Of a DNA stretch of 38,170 nt, positions 29,718 to 37,172 are shown one piece after another. The stretch lies in assembly GCA_003551625.1 (NCBI GenBank), contig PUNC01000191.1, positions 1 to 38,170 on the forward strand, read 5' to 3'. The stretch comes from PVC group bacterium (lineage in GTDB: Bacteria; Auribacterota; Erginobacteria; Erginobacterales; PUNC01). The position numbers and the translations under genes were made by a program. Each line of letters opens with the position of its first letter. The stretch's first letter is position 1. A model generated the notes under the pieces. It did not search any database. It had not been told where the DNA came from and worked only from the letters and a program-made list of their open reading frames with translations.

Positions 29718-31225
29718 ATCCGTCTCCGGACCGGAGGGAATTCTACCCCGTATTTTTCGGAGATCATATTGGCGGCAATCCGCCCCGACTCGAAGATGGT
29801 GGGAAGGCCGCTGCCGGGGTGGGTCCCCCCGCCGACCAGGTAGCAGCGGCCGCACTCCTCGAACCGGTTGCGGGGACGGAGGTAGATCATCTGGTTGAGG
29901 CTGTGGGCGAGGTTGAATACCGCCCCGGCGTAAACGTTGTAATCCTTCTTCCACTCGGCGGGGGTGATGATCTTCTCCTCCCGGATCGCCTGCCTGAGAC
30001 CCGTCAAACCTCCCCGCTTCTCTACCAGGTCAAGAACCAGTTCCCGGAATCCCGCCTTCTCCTTCTCCCAGTCGATGTCGCCCCGGAGATTGGCGACCGG
30101 GACCAGGATGTAGAGCGCCGAGGCGCCGGACGGGGCGAGGCCGGGGTCGGTCGTAGAGGCGTTGCGGATATAAAAGGATAAGTCCCGAGATAGGGTTTTG
30201 GCCTTGAAGACCTCCTCGACGTTTCTGCGGTAGTTTTCGGCGAAGAATATGGTGTGGTGGGGCAGATCATAGACGCGGTCAAGGCCGAGATAGAGCATAT
30301 AGATCGAGCAGGAGAACTCCTTCCGGGCCAGCTTCTCCGGGGCGTATTTTCGGAGGAAGCCATCCGGGAAGAGGTTCTCCATCGCGTAGCCGAAGTCGGC
30401 GTTGATCACCACCTCATCGGCCAAAACCTTTTCTCCCGATTCCAACTCCACCCCGGTCGCCGACCGCCCCTGAACCAGGACCTTGCCGACCGGTGATTCG
30501 AGATGGATCTCGGCGCCTCTCTCCCGAGCCAGCTCGGCCATCTTCCGGCTGATCTCGGAGAGCCCGCCCATCACGTGGTAAACCCCGAAGGCGTGCTCGA
30601 TGTAGGAGAGGATGGCGAAGAGGCCGGGGCAGTCCCAGGGGGACATCCCCAGGTATTTGGCCTGGAAGGTGAAGGCCAGCGCGAGGTCGTCCTCCCGGAA
30701 ATACTTCTTGAGCAGGTAAAAGAGGCGTTTGGTGAGGCTGAGGTGGGGAATGGCCTTGAAGAGGTTGGCGGAGAAGAGGGAGCCCAGGGTGCTGTAGGGA
30801 ACCTGGAGGCAGGGGTAGAGCTTTCGGAAGCGGATATCCTCCCGGGTCAGGTATTTGTCGAGGCTGCCCCCCCGCCCCGGGAAGGCCCGATCGATCTCGG
30901 CCCGCAGTTGCTCCCGGTCGCTGAAGATATCCAGGTGTTTGTCGGGATACTGGAGCCGGTACATCGGCTCCAGCCGGCGCAGATCGAGGTAATCGGCGAC
31001 TTCGGCGCCGGCCTCGTTGAAGACCTCCTCCAGGACCTCCTTCATCATCAGGAAGGTGGGCCCGGTGTCGAAGGTGAAGTCTCCGAGTTTGGTGGGGGAG
31101 TTTCTGCCTCCGACCCCTCCGGCCCTCTCGAATACGGTGACCCTGAAACCCCGCTGGGCGAGGATCATCGCCGCGGTAAGTCCCCCCGGCCCGGCGCCGA
31201 TAACGGCAACCCGCTTTTCTTTCAT
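29714..31225 (-). CDS. CrtI/CrtN-family phytoene (or diapophytoene) desaturase
   Basis: About 503 residues from the ATG at 31225, preceded by GGAGAGAAG; the track ORF is overextended. The FAD motif AVIGAGPGGLTAAMILAQRGF is followed by RNSPTKLGDFTFDTGPTFLMM, the standard CrtI opening. RCYLVGGGTHPGSGLPTIFESGRIAA is the conserved C-terminal flavin site. It introduces double bonds into phytoene or 4,4'-diapophytoene at the membrane. It heads an operon with a second desaturase and an ALDH. No crtB/crtM synthase gene lies in the window, so whether the substrate is C40 or C30 is open. The -10 box of its promoter lies about 45 nt upstream. Confidence 0.9.
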   Translation of the reverse strand: MKEKRVAVIGAGPGGLTAAMILAQRGFRVTVFERAGGVGGRNSPTKLGDFTFDTGPTFLMMKEVLEEVFNEAGAEVADYLDLRRLEPMYRLQYPDKHLDIFSDREQLRAEIDRAFPGRGGSLDKYLTREDIRFRKLYPCLQVPYSTLGSLFSANLFKAIPHLSLTKRLFYLLKKYFREDDLALAFTFQAKYLGMSPWDCPGLFAILSYIEHAFGVYHVMGGLSEISRKMAELARERGAEIHLESPVGKVLVQGRSATGVELESGEKVLADEVVINADFGYAMENLFPDGFLRKYAPEKLARKEFSCSIYMLYLGLDRVYDLPHHTIFFAENYRRNVEEVFKAKTLSRDLSFYIRNASTTDPGLAPSGASALYILVPVANLRGDIDWEKEKAGFRELVLDLVEKRGGLTGLRQAIREEKIITPAEWKKDYNVYAGAVFNLAHSLNQMIYLRPRNRFEECGRCYLVGGGTHPGSGLPTIFESGRIAANMISEKYGVEFPPVRRRI

Positions 31226-31269
31226 ATCTTCTCTCCGTCGGCAAATCGCCGGTTTGGCATCATTAAGCG

Positions 31270-31298
31270 ATGATATCACGCCCGATTCCTCAGTCCAG
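31270..31298 (-). promoter_or_regulatory. Sigma-70-type promoter of the crt operon
   Basis: On the minus strand: CTGGAC (31298-31293), 17 nt, TATCAT (31275-31270). A TG one base upstream makes an extended -10. The crt operon ATG lies 45 nt downstream. It lacks the GTCAAT architecture. Confidence 0.45.
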
Positions 31299-31318
31299 AA
31301 ATTATCTTCTGCTGGGGA

Positions 31319-31347
31319 TTGATCGATAAGCCCGAATCGGGTAGAAT
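31319..31347 (+). promoter_or_regulatory. Sigma-70-type promoter of the PiT gene
   Basis: TTGATC at 31319-31324, 17 nt, TAGAAT at 31342-31347. The PiT ATG is 84 nt downstream. It is back to back with the crt operon promoter. It serves as an internal contrast to the GTCAAT-type sites. Confidence 0.6.
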
Positions 31348-31430
31348 CCGGTTTTTCCACGTGCGGCGCTGTCCGGCCGGAAGGCAGACTGATCACCGGA
31401 GTCAGAGCTCGATAAACGGATTTCCAGGCT

Positions 31431-32405
31431 ATGTTCGCGGTCGGCGGTTATCAACTCATCGGGGGTCTCTACCTGGGCTGGGGGATCGGCGCCAACAACG
31501 CCGCCAACATCTTCGGCACCGCGGTGGCGACCCGGGCGATCCGTTACGGGTTGGCGGTGGTCCTGATGGCGATCTTTGTTTTCGTCGGGTCCCTGGCCGA
31601 AGGGCCGGGGGTTTTTTTGTCCGGGAGCGCCACCTTCGCGGAAGGGGGTTGTCTCACCCTGGCCCTGATCGCGACTCTGGCCGCCGCCGCCAGCATCAAC
31701 CTGGTTACCTATCTTGCCCTCCCCACCTCCACCTCTCAGGCGGCGATCGGGGCTTATATGGGTGTCGCTGTGGCCTCGGTGGGTTGGCAGGCGGTGGAGT
31801 GGGGGAAATTCAGCCGGATGACGGTGGGCTGGGTCTTCAGCCCGCTGGTCGGTCTGGTTCTCTGTATTCTGCTGATCAAGATACTGGGTCCTCTTCTCAA
31901 CCGGACGGTAAAAACCGCCCTCGCGCGCGACCGTCTCTTCAAGGTGCTGTTCATTCTCTTCGGCTGCTACGCCGCCTACACCCTGGGGGCGAACAACGTG
32001 GTGGTGACCACCGTCGCCTATTACGACGGGGGGATGTTCGGATTATCCGGGAGCGGCTCCGCCGCCTTCTGGGCGGCGGCGATCGGAGGGGCGGGTATGG
32101 CCCTGGGCGCTCTCACCTACGGCCGGAAGGTGATGATTACCATCGGCAAGAAGATCACTCCCTTGAGTCCCTTCACGGCCCTGATCGTGCTCCTGGTTCA
32201 CTCTATGACGCTCCACTTCTTTACCTGGCTCAACATTCCGGTATCCTCCACCCACGCGGTGGTGGGGGCGGTGGTCGGGGTGGGTCTGCTGCACGGGGTG
32301 GAGACGATCAACCGGATCACCCTGGTCAAGATATTCGTCAGCTGGATCGCCACCCCCGCGGTGGCGGGCCTTCTCGCCTGGGCGGTAGCCGCTGTTTTAT
32401 TTTAG
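31431..32405 (+). CDS. pit: PiT-family inorganic phosphate transporter
   Basis: The 324-residue, roughly 10-helix protein carries both family repeats: WGIGANNAANIFGTAVATRAI near the N-terminus and YTLGANNVVVTTVAYYDGG in the second half. Each half also has the matching LPTSTSQAAIGAYMGVA and IPVSSTHAVVGAVVGVG. It imports phosphate (or metal-phosphate) driven by the proton or sodium gradient. The start at 31431 has only a weak RBS. A clear sigma-70-like promoter lies 84 nt upstream. No PhoU-like partner gene (often adjacent to pit) is seen. Confidence 0.92.
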   Translation: MFAVGGYQLIGGLYLGWGIGANNAANIFGTAVATRAIRYGLAVVLMAIFVFVGSLAEGPGVFLSGSATFAEGGCLTLALIATLAAAASINLVTYLALPTSTSQAAIGAYMGVAVASVGWQAVEWGKFSRMTVGWVFSPLVGLVLCILLIKILGPLLNRTVKTALARDRLFKVLFILFGCYAAYTLGANNVVVTTVAYYDGGMFGLSGSGSAAFWAAAIGGAGMALGALTYGRKVMITIGKKITPLSPFTALIVLLVHSMTLHFFTWLNIPVSSTHAVVGAVVGVGLLHGVETINRITLVKIFVSWIATPAVAGLLAWAVAAVLF

Positions 32406-32493
32406 CGGGCATAATGACGGCCTGGCCGAAAAGGAAGATTACGGAACAGGGATTTTGGCCCAAGCATAGGCTTTCATAAGGCATTTCACCTAA

Positions 32494-33780
32494 ATGCGCC
32501 GTCAACTTAACTTATTGCTGCTGTCTGCCGCCTTATTCACAACGCCAGTTTTTGGATATACAAGTACATTCTCCCGCGTTGCAGACTCAGGTCATTATGT
32601 CTCGATCGCTTCGTGCCGCGATAATTTATGCCGGCCGCATTCGATATATAGCCTTAATGGCATTAGGTTATACCGCTTCCTGTTAAGGCCGGCATTGCCG
32701 TGGCATTCCTGCCGGATGTATCCTTCCTGTTCGCAGTACTCGTATGAAACCTTCAGCAGGGATACCTTTATTAAGTCCTATTTAAGGACTGTGGATAGAC
32801 TGATGCGTTGCGGTCGGGATTCAGGGAATTATAAAAAGCTATATGTAAATGGAAGATATCTTCATATAGACATAGGCGGTGGCGGCGGCAACAACGCAAC
32901 CGCGTCGAACAATAGGAACGCAATAAGCATATGTGCCGAACACAGAAATACCGGAATATACAATGTAGTACGGGGTAATAATCCTAGTGGAAACAAGACC
33001 GCCGATGAGCGCTTATTCGCATTCGCGAATTACCTGTATATGAATAGAAAGTATGATAAAGCGAATCTGGAGTACCACCGGCTCATCAGTTACTACCCCA
33101 GATCACAGTATGTTATAGACGCATATTGGGGCCTGTATTATACCTATTATCAAGTCGGTAAGTTAAACGAAGCGGTTAACGCGTTAATAAGTATTGCCGA
33201 TAGGGAGTCCCGCCCGGAAGTATTAACCGATATATATATGCTCATCGCATCTCGATATTTTGAATTGGATAAAATAAAGTTATCACGTCAATACCTGTCG
33301 CTCGCCATTGACCGGTCGCCGGACGAGGAAGGTAGAGAAAAAGCGAAAATGTTGACGGCCATTACCTACGCCGGCGAACAGAACTGGAAAAAGTCTCGTT
33401 TCATATTATCATCGATACTTGAAGATTCGGCCTATCGAGAGCGTGTCCAAGAGCTTGAATTGTTAATCGGCAAAGGAGAGGATCTGAAGCTTCGCAGTCC
33501 GTATCTTGCCGGGATGATGAGTATTGTTCCCGGACTGGGATATTATTACACCGGTTATAGAAGCGCGGCGGTTTCAACATTTATCGTAAACGGCCTGCTT
33601 CTCTGGGGGACGTATGAAGCATTTAATCGTAATAACCGGGAACTTGGAACCGTTTTGGGGGTGTGCAGTGCCGGTTGGTATGCGGGGAATATTTATGGCG
33701 CTGTGGTGACGACGGAAAGAGCGAACCAGAGCGCCCTTCAGGGATACCGCGTTAAGCTGCAGTTAAAGTTGATATTCTGA
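32494..33780 (+). CDS. YidD-domain / TPR / hydrophobic C-terminal fusion protein
   Basis: A signal peptide (LNLLLLSAALFTTPVFG) precedes a YidD-like domain at about residues 55-105: RFLLRPALPWHSCRMYPSCSQYSYETF, then SYLRTVDRLMRCGRD. Residues about 165-330 are TPR-like helical repeats (FANYLYMNRKYDKANLEYHRLISYYP). The C-terminal region has hydrophobic segments beginning SIVPGLGYYYTGYRSAAVSTFI. YidD alone is a small peripheral membrane protein linked to YidC/Sec insertion; here it appears exported and fused. The gene is visibly more AT-rich than its neighbours and uses codons such as ATA, AGT and TTA freely, which suggests acquisition or a different constraint. The RBS is weak. Confidence 0.78.
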   Translation: MRRQLNLLLLSAALFTTPVFGYTSTFSRVADSGHYVSIASCRDNLCRPHSIYSLNGIRLYRFLLRPALPWHSCRMYPSCSQYSYETFSRDTFIKSYLRTVDRLMRCGRDSGNYKKLYVNGRYLHIDIGGGGGNNATASNNRNAISICAEHRNTGIYNVVRGNNPSGNKTADERLFAFANYLYMNRKYDKANLEYHRLISYYPRSQYVIDAYWGLYYTYYQVGKLNEAVNALISIADRESRPEVLTDIYMLIASRYFELDKIKLSRQYLSLAIDRSPDEEGREKAKMLTAITYAGEQNWKKSRFILSSILEDSAYRERVQELELLIGKGEDLKLRSPYLAGMMSIVPGLGYYYTGYRSAAVSTFIVNGLLLWGTYEAFNRNNRELGTVLGVCSAGWYAGNIYGAVVTTERANQSALQGYRVKLQLKLIF

Positions 33781-33924
33781 TCATCAGGTATGATCTTCCG
33801 GCCACGAGGGCCTTTCCCGAGAGCTGGCAGCTATTTTGAACTTGCTCTCGTTCGCGGTCCCCGCCGTGCCCACCCTTTTCGAAGCCCTCCCGCAAATGTT
33901 TGGCCTTCGTTTAGGGGTAACCGG

Positions 33925-33986
33925 CACCTGGTAAAGTCAAATGTAAAGATTTGACCCCAAATGATCCTTGAATTATCTTCCAGGTG
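33925..33986. repeat. Nested palindromic (REP-like) element
   Basis: Outer arms CACCTGG (33925-33931) and CCAGGTG (33980-33986) enclose inner arms GTCAAAT (33936-33942) and ATTTGAC (33949-33955). The GTCAAATnnnnnnATTTGACCCC form resembles dispersed extragenic palindromes in many genomes, some of which accompany RAYT-type transposases. No transposase is present here. Confidence 0.6.
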
Positions 33987-34080
33987 GGGGTAAAGTGTTG
34001 GTTTGACAACGGTAGCCTGGTTGGTCGGACGACTTCCTTATTGGAAGGCGGCCGAGTATTGTTCCTTCATTAAAGTTCCG

Positions 34081-34108
34081 GGCGGCTTAATGATAAGCCG
34101 CCTTTTTT
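34081..34108 (+). terminator. Rho-independent terminator
   Basis: GGCGGCTT-AATGAT-AAGCCGCC forms a perfect 8-bp stem followed by TTTTTT. It lies 300 nt after the YidD-TPR gene and only 55 nt before the kelch gene. It may end the upstream transcript or attenuate the kelch gene. Confidence 0.85.
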
Positions 34109-34162
34109 GTTTGATCAAGCGCCCGCGGTTGGCGAAGAGGGCGGAAAAAAAGAGAGGCAGCT

Positions 34163-36868
34163 ATGAATGAAAGATATTTCGCGGTTGCGATCGCGGTCTT
34201 CGGCCTGACGCTGGCGGCTTTTGCCGCCCCGGCGCTCGGCCGGGAATACCAATGGGCCTGGATGAAGGGCTCCGACGAGATAGATCAGCCGGGAGAATAC
34301 GGCGAGCTCGGCGTGGAGGCGGAGGCCAACACTCCCGGGGCGCGGTCGGGATCCGTCTCCTGGACCGCCGATGCCGGCCGCCTCTGGCTCTTCGGGGGCC
34401 AGGGCCTCGATAAAGACGGCAACTCGGGCGGGCTCAACGACCTCTGGCGCTACGATCCGGCCACGGGGAACTGGACCTGGATAAAGGGCGCCGACGTGAG
34501 TCGGCAGCCGGGAGTCTACGGCGAGCTCGGCGTGGAGGCGGAGGCCAACACTCCCGGGGCGCGGTCGGGATCCGTCTCCTGGACCGACGATGCCGGCCGC
34601 CTCTGGCTCTTCGGGGGGAGGAATTACATCATTTGGGAATTCCTCAACGACCTCTGGCGTTATGATCCGGCCACGGGGAACTGGGCCTGGATGAAGGGCT
34701 CCGACGAGATAGATCAGCCGGGAGAATACGGCGAGCTCGGCGTGGAGGCGGAGGCCAACACGCCCGGGGCGCGCGACTGGCCCGTCTCCTGGACCGACGA
34801 TGCCGGCCGCCTCTGGCTCTTCGGGGGCTATGGCCGTGATAAAGACGGCGACTGGCACTACCTCAACGACCTCTGGCGCTACGATCCGGATACGGGGAAC
34901 TGGACCTGGATGAAGGGCTCCGACGAGATAGCCCAGGCGGGAGTCTACGGCGAGCTCGGCGTGGAGGCGGAGGCCAACACTCCCGGGGCGCGGAGTGCTC
35001 CCGTCTCCTGGACCGACGATGCCGGTCGCCTCTGGCTCTTCGGGGGCTGGGGCTTTGATAAAGACGGCGAAATTGGCAGTCTCAACGACCTCTGGCGCTA
35101 CGATCCGGCCACGGGGAACTGGGCCTGGATGAAGGGCTCCGACGAAAAAAACCAGCAGGGAGAATACGGCGAGCTCGGCGTGGAGGCGGAGGCCAACACG
35201 CCCGGGGGGAGGGAGAATTCCGCCTCCTGGACCGACGATGCCGGTAACCTCTGGCTCTTCGGGGGCGGCGGCATGGATGGAGAAGACAACTGGAGCAAGC
35301 TCAACGACCTCTGGCGCTACGATCCGGCCACGGGGAACTGGGCCTGGATGAAGGGCACCGACGAGAGAAACCAGCCGGGAGTCTACGGCGAGCTCGGCGT
35401 GGAGGCGGAGGCCAACACGCCCGGGGCGCGGTTTGATATCTTCTCCTGGAACGATGATGCCGGCAACCTCTGGCTCTTCGGGGGCTCGGGCCTTGATAAA
35501 GACGGCAGCAATGGCTGGCTCAACGACCTCTGGCGTTTTAGCCTGCCGCCACCCGCAATCGCGGAGTCCTGGTACCTGCCGGCGGGCGGAACCGAGCTGG
35601 CGGGGACGGCGGTAGATACCTATATACTGATCTTCAACCCCGGCCCGGAAGCGGCGCCGGTGGAGCTGGTCTTCGTGGGCGGGAACGGCGAGATCGCCCG
35701 CCACGAGGCGGAGGTGGCCCCCTCGTCGCGGGCCACCTTCCGGATGAACGACCACGTGGCGGAGGCGGGAACGGTCTCGACGATCGTGATCTCGCTTGAC
35801 GGCCTGCCGCTGGCGGTGGAGCGTTCGAGTTACTGGGCCGGCGGGGAGTCCGGAACGCAGGCGGCCGGGGAGTGGGCCGGAGGCCACAACGCCCCGGCGC
35901 TGGACCTTGTGGAGGAGACGTGGTATCTGGCCGAGGGAGCGACGCACCTGTTCGACCTGTTCATCCACGTTCTCAACCCCGACCCGCTCGCGGCCGCCGA
36001 GGTGGAGGTAACCTTCTTCGACCAGCAGGGCAACGACTGGTCGGTCCTGACGGAGGTGCCGGCGCTGAGCAACCGGACGGTTGAGGCGCGGGTGGAGGCG
36101 GGCGAGCGGGGGCAGCTGTCGGCGAGGGTGGAGAGCCTCAACGGGGTTCCGGTGGCGGTGGACCGGACGACCTACTGGCCCCGGGGCGGTCCCTGGACCG
36201 ACGGCCACGCCTCGGTCGGAACCCCGGCGGCGGGGCTCACCTGGAGGCTGGCCGAAGGAGCCACTCACATCTTCGACTGCTACCTGGCGATCCACAACCC
36301 CTCGGTGACGGAGACGGCTGAGATCCTGATCGGATTTACGGGGGCGGCGCCGGGGATAATCTTCCAGCCGGCGGAGGTGGGGCCGCTCTCCCGCTACACC
36401 CTCAAGGTCAACGACGTGGTCGGCCCGGCCGGCGCGGTGGCCGCCACGGTGGTCTCGGATATCCCGGTGGTGGCCGAGCGGGCGATGTATTGGCCGCAGG
36501 GTTCGCCGGACGGCTGGACGGGAGGCCACGGCTCGGCGGGAACGCCGCAGGCGTTTTCGACCTGGCGCCTGGCCGAGGGAGCGGCGCACATCTTCGACTG
36601 CTATCTGCTGATATTCAACCCCTCCGATACGGACGCGGCGACCGTTGACTTCAACTTCCTGGACAAACACGGCGACACCATCCCCCACCAGGAAACGGTC
36701 GCGCCGCTGGACAGGACGACGGTAAAGGTCAACGACCTGGTCGGTTCGCTCGACGCGTTCTCCACGGAGGCGACCTCCGACATTCCGGTGGTGGTCGAAA
36801 GGGCGATCTACTGGCCCAAGGGCGGCCCCTGGATCGGGGGGCATAGCTCGCTTGGAGTGGGGGAGTGA
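34163..36868 (+). CDS. Secreted kelch-repeat surface protein with four C-terminal YLAEGAT-type modules
   Basis: The 901-residue protein begins with a signal peptide (FAVAIAVFGLTLAAFAAPALG). Six kelch-like units of about 72 residues follow (roughly residues 31-460), each with WRYDPATGNW, GELGVEAEANTPGAR and DDAGRLWLFGG; they should close one six-bladed propeller. Residues about 465-900 hold four modules of about 100 residues starting WYLPAGGTE, TWYLAEGATH, TWRLAEGATH and TWRLAEGAAH, each with an FNP/LNP/HNP motif and an ERSSYW/DRTTYW-type end. No membrane anchor or sorting motif is seen. It is probably an extracellular or cell-surface protein for adhesion or glycan binding. The unit DNA is near identical, pointing to recent expansion. 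Confidence 0.88.
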   Translation: MNERYFAVAIAVFGLTLAAFAAPALGREYQWAWMKGSDEIDQPGEYGELGVEAEANTPGARSGSVSWTADAGRLWLFGGQGLDKDGNSGGLNDLWRYDPATGNWTWIKGADVSRQPGVYGELGVEAEANTPGARSGSVSWTDDAGRLWLFGGRNYIIWEFLNDLWRYDPATGNWAWMKGSDEIDQPGEYGELGVEAEANTPGARDWPVSWTDDAGRLWLFGGYGRDKDGDWHYLNDLWRYDPDTGNWTWMKGSDEIAQAGVYGELGVEAEANTPGARSAPVSWTDDAGRLWLFGGWGFDKDGEIGSLNDLWRYDPATGNWAWMKGSDEKNQQGEYGELGVEAEANTPGGRENSASWTDDAGNLWLFGGGGMDGEDNWSKLNDLWRYDPATGNWAWMKGTDERNQPGVYGELGVEAEANTPGARFDIFSWNDDAGNLWLFGGSGLDKDGSNGWLNDLWRFSLPPPAIAESWYLPAGGTELAGTAVDTYILIFNPGPEAAPVELVFVGGNGEIARHEAEVAPSSRATFRMNDHVAEAGTVSTIVISLDGLPLAVERSSYWAGGESGTQAAGEWAGGHNAPALDLVEETWYLAEGATHLFDLFIHVLNPDPLAAAEVEVTFFDQQGNDWSVLTEVPALSNRTVEARVEAGERGQLSARVESLNGVPVAVDRTTYWPRGGPWTDGHASVGTPAAGLTWRLAEGATHIFDCYLAIHNPSVTETAEILIGFTGAAPGIIFQPAEVGPLSRYTLKVNDVVGPAGAVAATVVSDIPVVAERAMYWPQGSPDGWTGGHGSAGTPQAFSTWRLAEGAAHIFDCYLLIFNPSDTDAATVDFNFLDKHGDTIPHQETVAPLDRTTVKVNDLVGSLDAFSTEATSDIPVVVERAIYWPKGGPWIGGHSSLGVGE
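34255..35555 (+). repeat. Six tandem coding repeats of about 210-222 bp
   Basis: Units begin near 34255, 34471, 34681, 34903, 35122 and 35338. Each contains an identical run starting ggcgagctcggcgtggagg. Variation is concentrated in a short stretch after CTCTTCGGGGG and in the residues following GGGCTCCGACGAG. Conserved DNA with localised variable loops suggests recombination-driven variation. Confidence 0.88.
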
Positions 36869-36890
36869 ACGGCAGGTAATCAGTGATCAG

Positions 36891-36912
36891 TCCCGACGAA
36901 AGTCTGTCGGGA
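36891..36912. repeat. Short perfect inverted repeat
   Basis: TCCCGAC (36891-36897) and GTCGGGA (36906-36912) with an 8-nt loop, just after the kelch gene. No T-tract follows. It is likely a small dispersed hairpin. Confidence 0.6.
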
Positions 36913-36946
36913 TCTTCGCTTCGCTGCGATAACCGGTGAGCAGTGA

Positions 36947-36990
36947 AAACCCGGCCGGGGTGCTCAAGAAATCCCCCGGCCGGGTTTTTC
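36947..36990. terminator. Rho-independent terminator between convergent genes
   Basis: AACCCGGCCGGGG pairs with CCCCCGGCCGGGTT across a 13-nt loop and is followed by a T-tract on the plus strand. An A-run on the other side could serve the minus strand weakly. It separates the kelch gene from the molybdoenzyme gene. Confidence 0.85.
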
Positions 36991-37058
36991 TTCTGCGGGT
37001 TGGTCTAAATGCTAAGGTGAATAATTTCACCGGCTGCCCAGTTGAAACGTCCCCCTTA

Positions 37059-37109
37059 CCCTCTCTCGACAAACTTGTGACAAGTTGCCTTTCTCCTGGA
37101 GGGAGAGGG
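37059..37109. repeat. Extragenic palindrome with inner hairpin
   Basis: Outer arms CCCTCTC (37059-37065) and GAGAGGG (37103-37109) enclose AACTTGT-G-ACAAGTT (37072-37086). The outer CCCTCTC/CTGGAGGGAGAGGG form is a common type of dispersed extragenic repeat; the inner palindrome looks like an insertion in it. Confidence 0.6.
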
Positions 37110-37172
37110 AATTTAAAAGCAGTCGTTCTCTTCCGCAAACCAGCCTCAACCCGCCGGGCCGGACTGTCGGCT

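Larger units (their letters stand above)
33781..34162. other. Intergenic region with palindromes and terminator upstream of the kelch gene
   Basis: No gene is seen in these 382 nt. They contain nested inverted repeats at 33925-33986 and a strong Rho-independent terminator at 34081-34108. A TTGACA-like sequence at 34003 has no good partner -10 box. The kelch gene RBS (GAGAGGCAG) is at the end. Confidence 0.65.

Noticed and set aside
29718-29954. Upstream extension of the second desaturase (track start 29954)
   Set aside because: The extension overlaps the other desaturase gene in another frame. The ATG at 29717 overlaps its stop and starts just before the FAD motif.
34115-36844. 909-codon minus-strand ORF opposite the kelch gene
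   Set aside because: It is the antisense shadow of a GC-rich repetitive gene. The translation is Arg/Pro/Gly-rich without domains, and the plus strand has a signal peptide and clear kelch modules.
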